In this document: positions 17,006-24,292 of the stretch, piece after piece
How the letters are laid out: every line of letters begins with the position of its first letter
Numbering within the stretch: position 1 is the stretch's first letter
Source of the DNA: Paraplanobispora siamensis
GTDB lineage: Bacteria; Actinomycetota; Actinomycetes; Streptosporangiales; Streptosporangiaceae
Direction: 5' to 3'
Length of the DNA stretch: 64,000 bases
NCBI RefSeq assembly: GCF_016863175.1
Contig: NZ_BOOJ01000037.1
Coordinates: 62,001 to 126,000, forward strand
Position numbers and translations under genes: made by a program
The notes under the pieces: generated by a model
Seen by the model: the letters and a program-made list of their open reading frames with translations, nothing else
The model's database searches: none
Told to the model about the DNA's origin: nothing

Positions 17006-18441
17006 CGGGTGCTTCCTTCGGTGCGGTCCCACCAGTCGCGGAAGGACTCGGCGGGGATGTCGGGGATGTCGCGGGTGTCGGTCCAGGCGGCTCCGGGGCC
17101 GGGCAGGCGGCCCGGCACGAACCTGCGCAGCCGGCCGCCGAAGCGCTGGGTGCGCGCCAGCCGTACCGGGCGGTCGAAGATCCATCCGGCGGCGCGCATG
17201 GCCAGGCGTTCGGAGCGCGGGTGAGGGGCCTTGGCCCGCAGGTGGACCAGGACCTCGGGGATGTCGATGGCCACCGGGCAGGCCTCGAAGCAGGCGCCGC
17301 ACAGGGACGAGGCATAGGGCAGGGAGGCGTCCAGCTCCGAGATCCCGCGTCCGTGCGAGGCGGGGGTCGCGCGGGTCATGCCGTGCAGCTGCGGCGTGAG
17401 GATGGCCCCGATCGGTCCGGGATAGACCGATCCGTAGGCGTGGCCGCCCACGCGCTCGTAGACCGGGCAGACGTTCAGGCAGGCCGAGCAGCGGATGCAG
17501 CGCAGGGCCTGCCGCCCGACCTCGTCGGCCAGGACGTCGGTGCGGCCGTTGTCGAGCAGGACGAGGTGGAACTCCTGGCCCTCGGCCGCGCCGGTCCAGG
17601 TGGAGGTGTAGGGGTTCATCCGCTCGCCGGTGGAGGAGCGCGGCAGCAACTGGAGGAAGACCTCCAGGTCCTGCCACCTCGGCAGGAGCTTCTCGATGCC
17701 GACCACGCTGATCAGCGTCTCCGGCAGGGTCAGGCACATCCGCCCGTTGCCCTCGGACTCCAGCACCACCAGGGTGCCGGTCTCCGCGATCATGAAGTTG
17801 GCGCCGGAGATCGCGACCTTGCTGGACAGGAAGCGCTCGCGCAGGTGGAGCCGGGCGGCCTCGGCCAGGGCGCGGGGCTCGTCGGTCAGGTCCTCGGGCG
17901 CGGCCCGGCCCCACTCCGCCATCTTCTCGCGGAAGATCTCACGGATCTCCGAGCGGTTGCGGTGGATCGCCGGGACGAGGATGTGCGAGGGCCAGTCGTC
18001 ACCGAGCTGCACGATCAGCTCGGCCAGGTCGGTCTCGTAGGCGGTGACCCCCCGCTCGGCGAGGGCCTCGTTGAGGCCGATCTCCTGGGTGGCCATCGAC
18101 TTGACCTTGACCACCTTCGTCTCGCCGGTCGCCTCGACCAGCTCCGCGACGATCCGGTTGGCCTCCGCGGCGTCGGCCGCCCAGTGCACGCGGCCGCCGG
18201 CCCTGGTCACCGCCTCCTCCAGCTGGAGGAGATAGCGGTCCAGGTTGCGCAGGGTGTGGTCCTTGATCTCCTTGCCCGCGGCGCGCAGCTCCCCCCAGTC
18301 CGGCAGCTCGCCGACCACGGCGGCCCGCTTGCCGCGGATCGTGCGGGTGGCCTTATGGAGGTTGAACCTGAGCTGCGAGTCGCGCACGGCCGCCGCGGCG
18401 TTGCCGGGGAAGGCGGGCATGCCCAGGAAGGTGCCGCTCAT
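17002..18441 (-). CDS. lutB: lactate utilization iron-sulfur protein LutB
   Basis: 479-residue protein with an N-terminal LUD domain (contains V-K-V-K-S-M-A-T-Q-E-I-G-L-N and I-S-G-A-N-F-M-I-A-E-T-G-T) and two ferredoxin-type [4Fe-4S] motifs, C-I-R-C-S-A-C-L-N-V-C-P near 310 and C-G-A-C-F-E-A-C-P near 360. Electron-transfer subunit of the LutABC lactate oxidase. ATG 18441 is shared with the lutA stop (ATGA), and the gene ends in the lutC GTGA overlap: all three genes are tightly coupled. Length matches B. subtilis LutB. Confidence 0.94.
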   Translation of the reverse strand: MSGTFLGMPAFPGNAAAAVRDSQLRFNLHKATRTIRGKRAAVVGELPDWGELRAAGKEIKDHTLRNLDRYLLQLEEAVTRAGGRVHWAADAAEANRIVAELVEATGETKVVKVKSMATQEIGLNEALAERGVTAYETDLAELIVQLGDDWPSHILVPAIHRNRSEIREIFREKMAEWGRAAPEDLTDEPRALAEAARLHLRERFLSSKVAISGANFMIAETGTLVVLESEGNGRMCLTLPETLISVVGIEKLLPRWQDLEVFLQLLPRSSTGERMNPYTSTWTGAAEGQEFHLVLLDNGRTDVLADEVGRQALRCIRCSACLNVCPVYERVGGHAYGSVYPGPIGAILTPQLHGMTRATPASHGRGISELDASLPYASSLCGACFEACPVAIDIPEVLVHLRAKAPHPRSERLAMRAAGWIFDRPVRLARTQRFGGRLRRFVPGRLPGPGAAWTDTRDIPDIPAESFRDWWDRTEGSTR

Positions 18442-19238
18442 CGCGCGCCCCCCGCCCGGCCGCCGGTCGCCTCCCCGGCGGGGAACGGCGCGTCCTGCTC
18501 GGTGGCGGCGAGGATCTCGGCCAGGTGCATGACCCCGACCCCGGAACGCTGGCGGCCCAGGGTCCCGCCGATGTGCATCAGGCAGGAGTTGTCGGCGGCG
18601 CAGAGCACCTCGGCGCCGGTGGCCATGACGTTGTGCACCTTGTCGGCGCACATGGCGGCCGAGACCGCCGGGTTCTTGACCGCGAAGGTGCCGCCGAAGC
18701 CGCAGCACTCCTCCGCGCCGGGCAGCGGCACCAGCTCCAGGCCCCTGACCTCGCGCAGCAGCCGGGCGGGACGGTCGCCCAGGTGCAGCCCGCGCAGCGA
18801 GTGGCAGGTCGGGTGGTAGGTCACCCGGTGCGGGAAGTAGGCGCCGACGTCGGTCACCCCGAGGACGTCGACCAGGAACTCCGACAGGTCGTGGACCTTC
18901 GGCGCCACCTCGGCCACCTCCCGCTCGAAGGCCGTCTCCCGCTCGGAGGCCGCTGCGGCGGCGCGGGCCAGGCGGGGGTACTGCTCGCGGACCATGGCGG
19001 CGCAGGAGCCCGAGGGCGCGACCACCGCGTCGTATCCGGCGAAGACGTCCACGAAGCGGCGGGCCAGCCGGGTCCCCTCCTCGGGGTATCCGGTGTTGAC
19101 GTGCATCTGGCCGCAGCAGGTCTGCTCGCGCGGGAAGTCGACCTCGCATCCCAGGCGGCGCAGCAGCCTCACGACCGCCCGTCCGGTTCCGGGGAACAGC
19201 GTGTCGTTGACGCACGTGATGAACAGGGCGACGCGCAC
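18438..19238 (-). CDS. lutA: lactate utilization protein LutA (CCG-domain)
   Basis: 266-residue protein with two cysteine-rich CCG domains: T-C-C-G-Q-M-H-V-N-T-G-Y near 45 and E-E-C-C-G-F-G-G-T-F near 185, each paired with an earlier Cys (C-V-N-D-T-L-F-P, P-T-C-H-S). LutA is a subunit of the iron-sulfur L-lactate dehydrogenase complex, oxidising lactate to pyruvate at the membrane. The GTG at 19238 is chosen because GGAAGGAG lies just upstream; the longer TTG frame would start inside the operator. Promoter region shared with the divergent GntR gene. Confidence 0.93.
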   Translation of the reverse strand: MRVALFITCVNDTLFPGTGRAVVRLLRRLGCEVDFPREQTCCGQMHVNTGYPEEGTRLARRFVDVFAGYDAVVAPSGSCAAMVREQYPRLARAAAAASERETAFEREVAEVAPKVHDLSEFLVDVLGVTDVGAYFPHRVTYHPTCHSLRGLHLGDRPARLLREVRGLELVPLPGAEECCGFGGTFAVKNPAVSAAMCADKVHNVMATGAEVLCAADNSCLMHIGGTLGRQRSGVGVMHLAEILAATEQDAPFPAGEATGGRAGGAR

Positions 19239-19256
19239 GGCGCTCCTTCCGCTCAA

Positions 19257-19283
19257 TGGTCAGACCACAGTATGGTCAGACCA
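19257..19283. promoter_or_regulatory. two tandem FadR/LldR-type operators
   Basis: TGGTCAGACCA occurs at 19257-19267 and again at 19273-19283, identical palindromes 16 bp apart centre to centre. TGGT-N3-ACCA cores are the known sites of FadC-subfamily lactate and pyruvate regulators (LldR, PdhR). They sit between lutA and the GntR gene, so both probably respond to the same protein. Confidence 0.8.
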
Positions 19284-19314
19284 TACGTCGCCACAAGCCA
19301 CCGGAGGAGACCTC

Positions 19315-20013
19315 ATGGGATGGGAGCCGGTCCGGCGCACCCGCGCGTTCGAGGACGTGATCGCCCAGATCGAGCGGCGCATCGCGGACGACGGGCTCAC
19401 GGTCGGCGACCGGCTGCCGGGCGAGCGGCAGCTCGCCGAGCAGCTCCAGGTCAGCCGGGCCTCGGTGCGCGAGGCGATGCGGGTGCTGGAGACGCTGGGC
19501 GTGATCTCCTCGCAGGCCGGGCGGGGCCCGGACGCGGGGGCCGTGCTCACCTCCCGCCCGGCGGGGGCGCTGGCCGACCTGCTTCGCCTGCACGTGGGCC
19601 TGTCCAGCCTCTCCATGCGCGAGGTGGCGGAGACCCGGATGATGATCGAGCAGTGGGCGGTACGGCACGCCGCCGGGCGCGCCTCCCCCGAGCAGCTGGA
19701 ACGGCTGCGCGAGGCGATCGGCCGCATGGAGCGCGCCGCGACGCCGGAGGAGTTCGTCCTGCACGACGCCGAGTTCCACCTCACCGTCGCCGGGCTGTCC
19801 GGCAACCGCCTGCTCGCCGCGACGATGCAGGCCCTGCGCGTGACGGTGCGGACCTACGCGGTCCAGGCGGTGCACCGGCTCGGGACCACCGACCTGCTCA
19901 TGGACGACCACCGGAAGATCTACGAGGCGATCGCGGCCGGCGACCCGGAGGCCGCGGCCACGGCGATCGCCGGCCACCTGGCCCGCGCCTATCCCGGGGA
20001 CGGGCCGTCCTGA
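19315..20013 (+). CDS. FadR-family GntR regulator of lactate utilization
   Basis: 232 residues. N-terminal winged helix (~10-75) with L-P-G-E-R-Q-L-A-E-Q-L-x-V-S-R-A-S-V-R-E-A-M-R-V-L-E-T-L-G, then an FCD ligand-binding domain (~95-225) with E-x-R-x-M-I-E and metal-site-type residues D-A-E-F-H, H at L-M-D-D-H, and H near the C-terminus. ATG 19315 has GGAGGAG at ideal spacing. Divergent from lutABC with two shared TGGTCAGACCA operators, so it is most likely an autoregulated lactate-responsive repressor (LldR/LutR-like). The effector is inferred from the neighbours only. Confidence 0.88.
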   Translation: MGWEPVRRTRAFEDVIAQIERRIADDGLTVGDRLPGERQLAEQLQVSRASVREAMRVLETLGVISSQAGRGPDAGAVLTSRPAGALADLLRLHVGLSSLSMREVAETRMMIEQWAVRHAAGRASPEQLERLREAIGRMERAATPEEFVLHDAEFHLTVAGLSGNRLLAATMQALRVTVRTYAVQAVHRLGTTDLLMDDHRKIYEAIAAGDPEAAATAIAGHLARAYPGDGPS

Positions 20014-20038
20014 CGGCCCCCGCCGGCCGGACCGGGCC

Positions 20039-21544
20039 TCATCCCAGGTCGGGCCCCCAGCCGGGCGGCGGGACGGGGAAGGAGGGCGGCGGCGCCGCGT
20101 CGGCCGCCCGGCAGGAGGCGCCCGAGCAGGAGACCAGGGCGTCGAGCTGACGGTCGAACTCCTCGATCACGGACGGTGCCACCCGCCCGGCGAGGTTGTG
20201 CAGCTGGTAGGGGTCCGTGCCGAGGTCGTAGAGCTGGTACTCGCCGGTCTCGTAGCGCACGAAGGTGTGCCAGGCGGTGCGCATCGCCCGGTAGGGCGGG
20301 ACCGGGGTCTGGCGGGCCGAGTCCTCGTCCTGGGGGCGGTTGAACTCGATCAGCACGTTCTGCCGCCATCCGGCCGGGACCCAGCCGCGCAGCAGGGGCA
20401 GCAGCGAGCGCCCCTCCACGAAGTCCGGCACATCGGCCCCGGCCAGATGGGCGAAGGTCGGGGCCAGGTCCACGGTGGAGGCGACCTCGCCGATCACCCC
20501 GCCGGGCTCGATCCCGGGCCCCCGCACGGCCATCGGGACCCTGACGGCCTCGTCGAAGGGCGTGGTCTTGCCCTGGGCCAGCCGGTGCTCGCCCAGGTGG
20601 AAGCCGTTGTCGGAGCCGAAGAACAGGTAGGTGTCCTCCAGCTTGCCCGTCGCCCGCAGGGTCTCCACCAGGGAGCCGACCAGGTCGTCCACGCCGAGCA
20701 TCGCGCGCAGCCGGTCGCGGTACATCTCGTCGATCTTCGCCTTCGTCCCCTCGCCGAACCTCTCGCGCGAGCGCAGCCACTCGGGCTCGGCGGAGAGGTC
20801 CTCCTGGTCGAAGGAGGGGCCGCGGGGCGCGGTGAGCCAGGAGAAGGCCCCGGCGTGGCGGGGGGCGTGGTTGGCAGGCAGGTGCGGGGCGACAGGCGTC
20901 AGATAGAGGAAGAACGGCTCGCTCCCCTGGGAGACGAAGGCGTTGGCCTTGGCGCTCAGCACGTCGGTCAGATAGTCGCCGGCCGCGGAGCCGTACTCCT
21001 TGAGCGTGCCGTTCTCGTTGAGCGTGTAGTCGTACTCCTCGTACAGGCGGCGCACCGGCACGTCCCACTCGTCCCAGCCCGGGGGCACGTAGGTGGGCGG
21101 AGCGGCCCCGCCCGGATAGTGGTTGAGGTATTTGCCCATCAGGGCCGTGCGGTAGCCGGCCTCCTGCATCCACACCCCGATCGTGGAACGTTCCAGATCG
21201 GAAGTGTGGAAACTGGTGAAACCACCCTCGGGCGCCGTGTTGGTCAGAACGCCGTGACTGTGGACGTACTGGGAGCGCAGGATGGAGGCCCGGGAGGGGC
21301 AGCACCAGGAGTTGGGGACGAAGAACCGCTCGAACGTGCTCCCGGCGCTGATGAACTCGTTCCAGATATTCGGAAATTTCTCCAGATCTCCGGTTCCCAG
21401 GTCATCGGCGAGGATCAGGATGATGTTCGGCCGCTCCCTCATCTGCGCCACCGCGGGAAGGGCTCCCTGGGCCCCGAGCAGGAGAAGGAGTGACACGCAC
21501 AGCACCTTGCGGACAGCGTTCAGCACACGTTGACGTTTCCCCAA
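20039..21544 (-). CDS. secreted sulfatase
   Basis: 501-residue type I sulfatase with an N-terminal signal peptide (hydrophobic core S-L-L-L-L-L-G near 18-24, cleavage likely after A-V-A near 33). R-P-N-I-I-L-I-L-A-D-D-L gives metal-binding Asp pairs. C-C-P-S-R at 81-85 is the sulfatase signature, whose first Cys becomes formylglycine. M-G-K-Y-L-N-H is the second signature and G-S-D-N-G-F-H-L-G-E-H supplies the metal/substrate residues. Hydrolyses a sulfate ester outside the cell. The start drawn is a TTG; a GTG six codons in (21526) is as likely. Substrate unknown: closest patterns are N-sulfoglucosamine/arylsulfatase types. Shares its upstream region with the F420 oxidoreductase. Confidence 0.88.
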   Translation of the reverse strand: MGKRQRVLNAVRKVLCVSLLLLLGAQGALPAVAQMRERPNIILILADDLGTGDLEKFPNIWNEFISAGSTFERFFVPNSWCCPSRASILRSQYVHSHGVLTNTAPEGGFTSFHTSDLERSTIGVWMQEAGYRTALMGKYLNHYPGGAAPPTYVPPGWDEWDVPVRRLYEEYDYTLNENGTLKEYGSAAGDYLTDVLSAKANAFVSQGSEPFFLYLTPVAPHLPANHAPRHAGAFSWLTAPRGPSFDQEDLSAEPEWLRSRERFGEGTKAKIDEMYRDRLRAMLGVDDLVGSLVETLRATGKLEDTYLFFGSDNGFHLGEHRLAQGKTTPFDEAVRVPMAVRGPGIEPGGVIGEVASTVDLAPTFAHLAGADVPDFVEGRSLLPLLRGWVPAGWRQNVLIEFNRPQDEDSARQTPVPPYRAMRTAWHTFVRYETGEYQLYDLGTDPYQLHNLAGRVAPSVIEEFDRQLDALVSCSGASCRAADAAPPPSFPVPPPGWGPDLG

Positions 21545-21581
21545 AGGCGGATCGGCAACACACCATCCTCGACCAAATAGA

Positions 21582-21595
21582 TAGAACGTGTTCTA
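21582..21595. promoter_or_regulatory. KstR-type operator
   Basis: TAGAACGTGTTCTA fits the KstR consensus TNNAACNNGTTNNA with 6-bp perfect arms, 34 bp upstream of the F420 oxidoreductase ATG and 38 bp from the sulfatase start. KstR is the TetR-type repressor of sterol catabolism genes in mycobacteria and rhodococci. Confidence 0.7.
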
Positions 21596-21628
21596 ATTGC
21601 AGGGCCGTACCCGTACGAAGGGGCCCAT

Positions 21629-22663
21629 ATGAGCACCGACCTGAGGCTTGGCCTGAACCTCGGCTACTGGCAGCGCGACGCCGTCGACGCCACCGAACTC
21701 GTCCAGGCGGCCGAGCGGCTGGGATACGACTCCGTCTGGACGGCGGAGGCCTACGGCAGCGACGCCTTCACCCCCCTGGCGTGGTACGGCGCGCGGACCT
21801 CCCGCATCAAGCTGGGCACCTCGGTGGTGCAGCTGTCCGCCAGGACCCCGACGGCGACCGCGATGACCGCGATGACGCTGGACCACCTGACCGGCGGCCG
21901 GCTGATGCTCGGCGTCGGCGCCTCCGGGCCGCAGGTGGTCGAGGGCTGGTACGGCAGGCCGTTCGGCAGGCCGCTGGCCCGCACCCGCGAGTACGTCGAG
22001 ATCATGCGCAAGGTCTGGCGCCGCGAGGAGCCGGTGACCAGCGACGGCGAGCACTATCCGCTCCCCCTGCCGCCGGGGTCCGGCGACGGCGTCACCGGCC
22101 TCGGCAAGCCGCTGAAGCTCATCACCCACCCTCTGCGCCCGGAGATCCCGCTCTACCTGGGCGCGGAGGGGCCGAAGAACGTCGCGCTGGCCACCGAGAT
22201 CGCCGACGGCTGGCTGCCGCTGTTCGTGTTCCCGGAGAAGATCGAGCGGATGTACGGGCCGTCGCTGGCGGGGGCCGGCCCGGACTTCGACATCGCGGCC
22301 ATGGTGATGACCGTGATCACAGACGACGTCCGGGCCGCGCTGGACGGGGTGAAGATGATGCTCACCCTCTACATCGGCGGCATGGGGGCCAAGAGCCGCA
22401 ACTTCCACGCCGACATCATCGGCAGGATGGGCTACGCCGAGGCCGCCGAGGAGATCCAGGCGCTCTATCTGTCCGGGCGCAGGGACGAGGCGTTCAAGGC
22501 CGTCCCCGACGAGCTGGCCGACGGCATCTCCCTGCTCGGCCCGCCCGGCCGCATCCGCGAGCGCCTGGAGCTGTGGCGCGCGAGCCCGGTGCGCACCCTG
22601 CTCGTCATGGGCCCCCACGACGAGCCCTCCCTGAAGGTCATCCGCGACCTCGTCCTGGGCTGA
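21629..22663 (+). CDS. LLM-class F420-dependent oxidoreductase (Rv3520c-like)
   Basis: 344-residue luciferase-like monooxygenase-fold protein. L-R-L-G-L-N-L-G-Y-W begins the barrel. E-R-L-G-Y-D-S-V-W-T-A-E-A-Y-G and I-K-L-G-T-S-V-V-Q-L-S-A-R-T-P follow, then G-G-R-L-M-L-G-V-G-A-S-G-P-Q-V-V-E-G-W-Y-G and the P-L-Y-L-G-A-E-G-P-K-N sheet. These match the Rv3520c subfamily of F420-dependent enzymes. Hydride transfer to or from F420 is expected; the substrate is unknown. In M. tuberculosis Rv3520c lies in the KstR-controlled sterol-degradation region, and a KstR-type box precedes this gene. ATG preceded by GAAGGGG. Convergent with the CU044_5270 gene, six bases stop to stop. Confidence 0.88.
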   Translation: MSTDLRLGLNLGYWQRDAVDATELVQAAERLGYDSVWTAEAYGSDAFTPLAWYGARTSRIKLGTSVVQLSARTPTATAMTAMTLDHLTGGRLMLGVGASGPQVVEGWYGRPFGRPLARTREYVEIMRKVWRREEPVTSDGEHYPLPLPPGSGDGVTGLGKPLKLITHPLRPEIPLYLGAEGPKNVALATEIADGWLPLFVFPEKIERMYGPSLAGAGPDFDIAAMVMTVITDDVRAALDGVKMMLTLYIGGMGAKSRNFHADIIGRMGYAEAAEEIQALYLSGRRDEAFKAVPDELADGISLLGPPGRIRERLELWRASPVRTLLVMGPHDEPSLKVIRDLVLG

Positions 22664-22669
22664 GGCCGG

Positions 22670-23827
22670 TCACCCCGCCCCGGGGCGGTCGCCGGGGGCG
22701 CCGACCCAGCCGGAGGACTCGTAGGCGACCTTGAACCCCTTGCGGAAGGGGATGTGCACGCTGCGGTCCGCGCTCCGGGCCTCCTCGTCCGGGCCGTGGT
22801 ACTCGAAGGCCAGCAGGCGCGCCCCCGACTCGTCGACGACCAGCCGGACGTCACCGCTGCCCGTGGTGATCGCCGAGCCGGTACGGCCGAGCGGATCGGT
22901 GGCGCCCCGCTCCAGGACGAGTCCCGGCTGGGCGGCGAGGATCCGCAGCGTCGCGGCGCGCGTGGCCGGGGAGGCCGGGGACGACAGCAGGTAACGGACG
23001 GCGCCGAACACGAAGTCCGGGAAGGGGCCGTCCCGGTGGACCGAGCGCAGCCACCGCTCCAGCCCCTCGGCGTCGCCGGGCAGCCGCCGGACCTCCTCCA
23101 TCGTCAGCGACGCGGAGCCGACCCCCCACCTCAGGGACATCCGGGAGAAGTCCCGCCTGCCGGGCGCGGGCCACAGGGCCGGGGAGCCCTTCCTGCGCCA
23201 CGCGGCCTCGTCGCCCTCGTCGGCGAAGGTGACCTCGACGTCCTGGTTGAACAGCCCGCGGCCGTCGCGGCCGTCGTACCAGACCTCGTCGGAGTGGGCG
23301 ACGACCGCGCCGGAGGCCACCGGCTCGAAGGTCCGGGTCCGCTCGAACCAGTAGCGGCCCCGCGCCCCGGTCTCGGCGGCCACCCGCTCGGCCCCCGCCA
23401 GCAGGAGCGAGCGGGCGTCGAGCACCACGGCGGGCTCGGCGGACGAGCCGGGCGAGCCGGGCGCGTCGGAGGAACCGGGAGAGGCGTGCGCGACCTGCCC
23501 CGAGGGTCCGGTGGACCGGCCCTCGCCGGGCCCGCCGGGCATCGCCGTACCGGTCAGGGCCGCCGGGACGGTCACGGCAGCGACCAGCCCCGCGGTGACC
23601 GTGCCCGCCAGGGCCAGCCGCGCCCCCACCGGCAGGCGTGCTCCCACCGGCAGGCGTGCTCCCATCGGCGGGCGCGTCCCCGGCAGCAGAGCGCGGAGCC
23701 GCAGCGCGGTACGGCCCGGCCGGGGTGTGGCGAAGGCGCGGGCGAGGTCGGCCTCGCGCCGGCGCCGGTAGCTCTCCTCCAGGACATGATCGGGGCGCAG
23801 GCCCGCGATCAGCTCGTCGTTCGTCAT
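22670..23827 (-). CDS. CU044_5270-family membrane protein (sigma-associated)
   Basis: 385 residues: short cytoplasmic N-terminus with basic R-R-R-R-E-A-D, one transmembrane segment near 70-90 (L-A-L-A-G-T-V-T-A-G-L-V-A-A-V-T-V), a Gly/Ser/Pro linker, and an extracellular domain with W-Y-D-G-R-D-G-R-G and R-Y-W-F-E-R-T. This is the CU044_5270 pattern usually encoded right after an ECF sigma factor, where it is thought to act as anti-sigma or sensor. ATG 23827 overlaps the sigma gene stop (ATGA). The linker region carries a duplicated M/L-P-V/M-G-A-R-L segment. Its sigma partner here appears inactivated (see pseudogene), so its role may be lost. Confidence 0.75.
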   Translation of the reverse strand: MTNDELIAGLRPDHVLEESYRRRREADLARAFATPRPGRTALRLRALLPGTRPPMGARLPVGARLPVGARLALAGTVTAGLVAAVTVPAALTGTAMPGGPGEGRSTGPSGQVAHASPGSSDAPGSPGSSAEPAVVLDARSLLLAGAERVAAETGARGRYWFERTRTFEPVASGAVVAHSDEVWYDGRDGRGLFNQDVEVTFADEGDEAAWRRKGSPALWPAPGRRDFSRMSLRWGVGSASLTMEEVRRLPGDAEGLERWLRSVHRDGPFPDFVFGAVRYLLSSPASPATRAATLRILAAQPGLVLERGATDPLGRTGSAITTGSGDVRLVVDESGARLLAFEYHGPDEEARSADRSVHIPFRKGFKVAYESSGWVGAPGDRPGAG

Positions 23828-24257
23828 CTCTGCTCCTGCAGGGTCGTCCGGGTGAGGCTCAGCGCGTCGGCCAGGCGCCGCCGCGCGCGGTGCAGGCGCA
23901 CCGTGAACGCGCGGGCCGAGCAGCCCGCGACCTGGGCGGCCTCGGCCGGGCCCAGGCCGTACCAGCTGGCCAGGATCACCGCCTCGGCCTCGTGTTCGGG
24001 GAGCGTGGCGAGCGCCTCCAGGGCCGCCCGCCGTTCGGAGACCTGGTCGGCCACGTCGCCCTCCTGGGCCAGCACCGCCAGCCGCTCGGCGGAGGTCGCC
24101 CACTGCCGCCGGCGGTCGTGGTGCTTGCGCAGCAGGTTGCGGGCCACGCCCAGCAGCCAGGGCAGCGGCCGCTCCGGTAATACCGGTCGTACAGCGCGGT
24201 GAACCGCGCTTCGGGATCGTCCACGCCCAGTAGTCCCTCGACGGAGCCCTCGATCAC
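23824..24257 (-). pseudogene. ECF-type sigma factor lacking region 2, frame-disrupted
   Basis: The reading frame starts with GTG at 24257 and gives a normal ECF N-terminus (D-P-E-A-R-F-T-A-L-Y-D-R-Y-Y). At ~24170-24180 it jumps frame into E-R-P-L-P-W-L-L-G-V-A-R-N-L-L-R-K-H-H. The intervening ~30 residues that form region 2.1-2.4 (core binding and -10 recognition) are absent. The rest, through region 4 (Y-G-L-G-P-A-E-A-A-Q-V-A-G-C-S-A-R-A-F-T-V-R-L-H-R-A-R), is intact and ends in an ATGA overlap with the next gene. An in-frame ATG at 24147 could still give a 107-residue region-4-only protein. An assembly collapse cannot be excluded. Confidence 0.75.
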
Positions 24258-24292
24258 CGGTCCGGACGAGAAAATTCTTCCGGACCGGATCC

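Noticed and set aside
24150-24257. Programmed frameshift in the sigma gene
   Set aside because: No slippery sequence, and ~30 residues of region 2 are missing outright, so a frameshift alone could not restore the protein.
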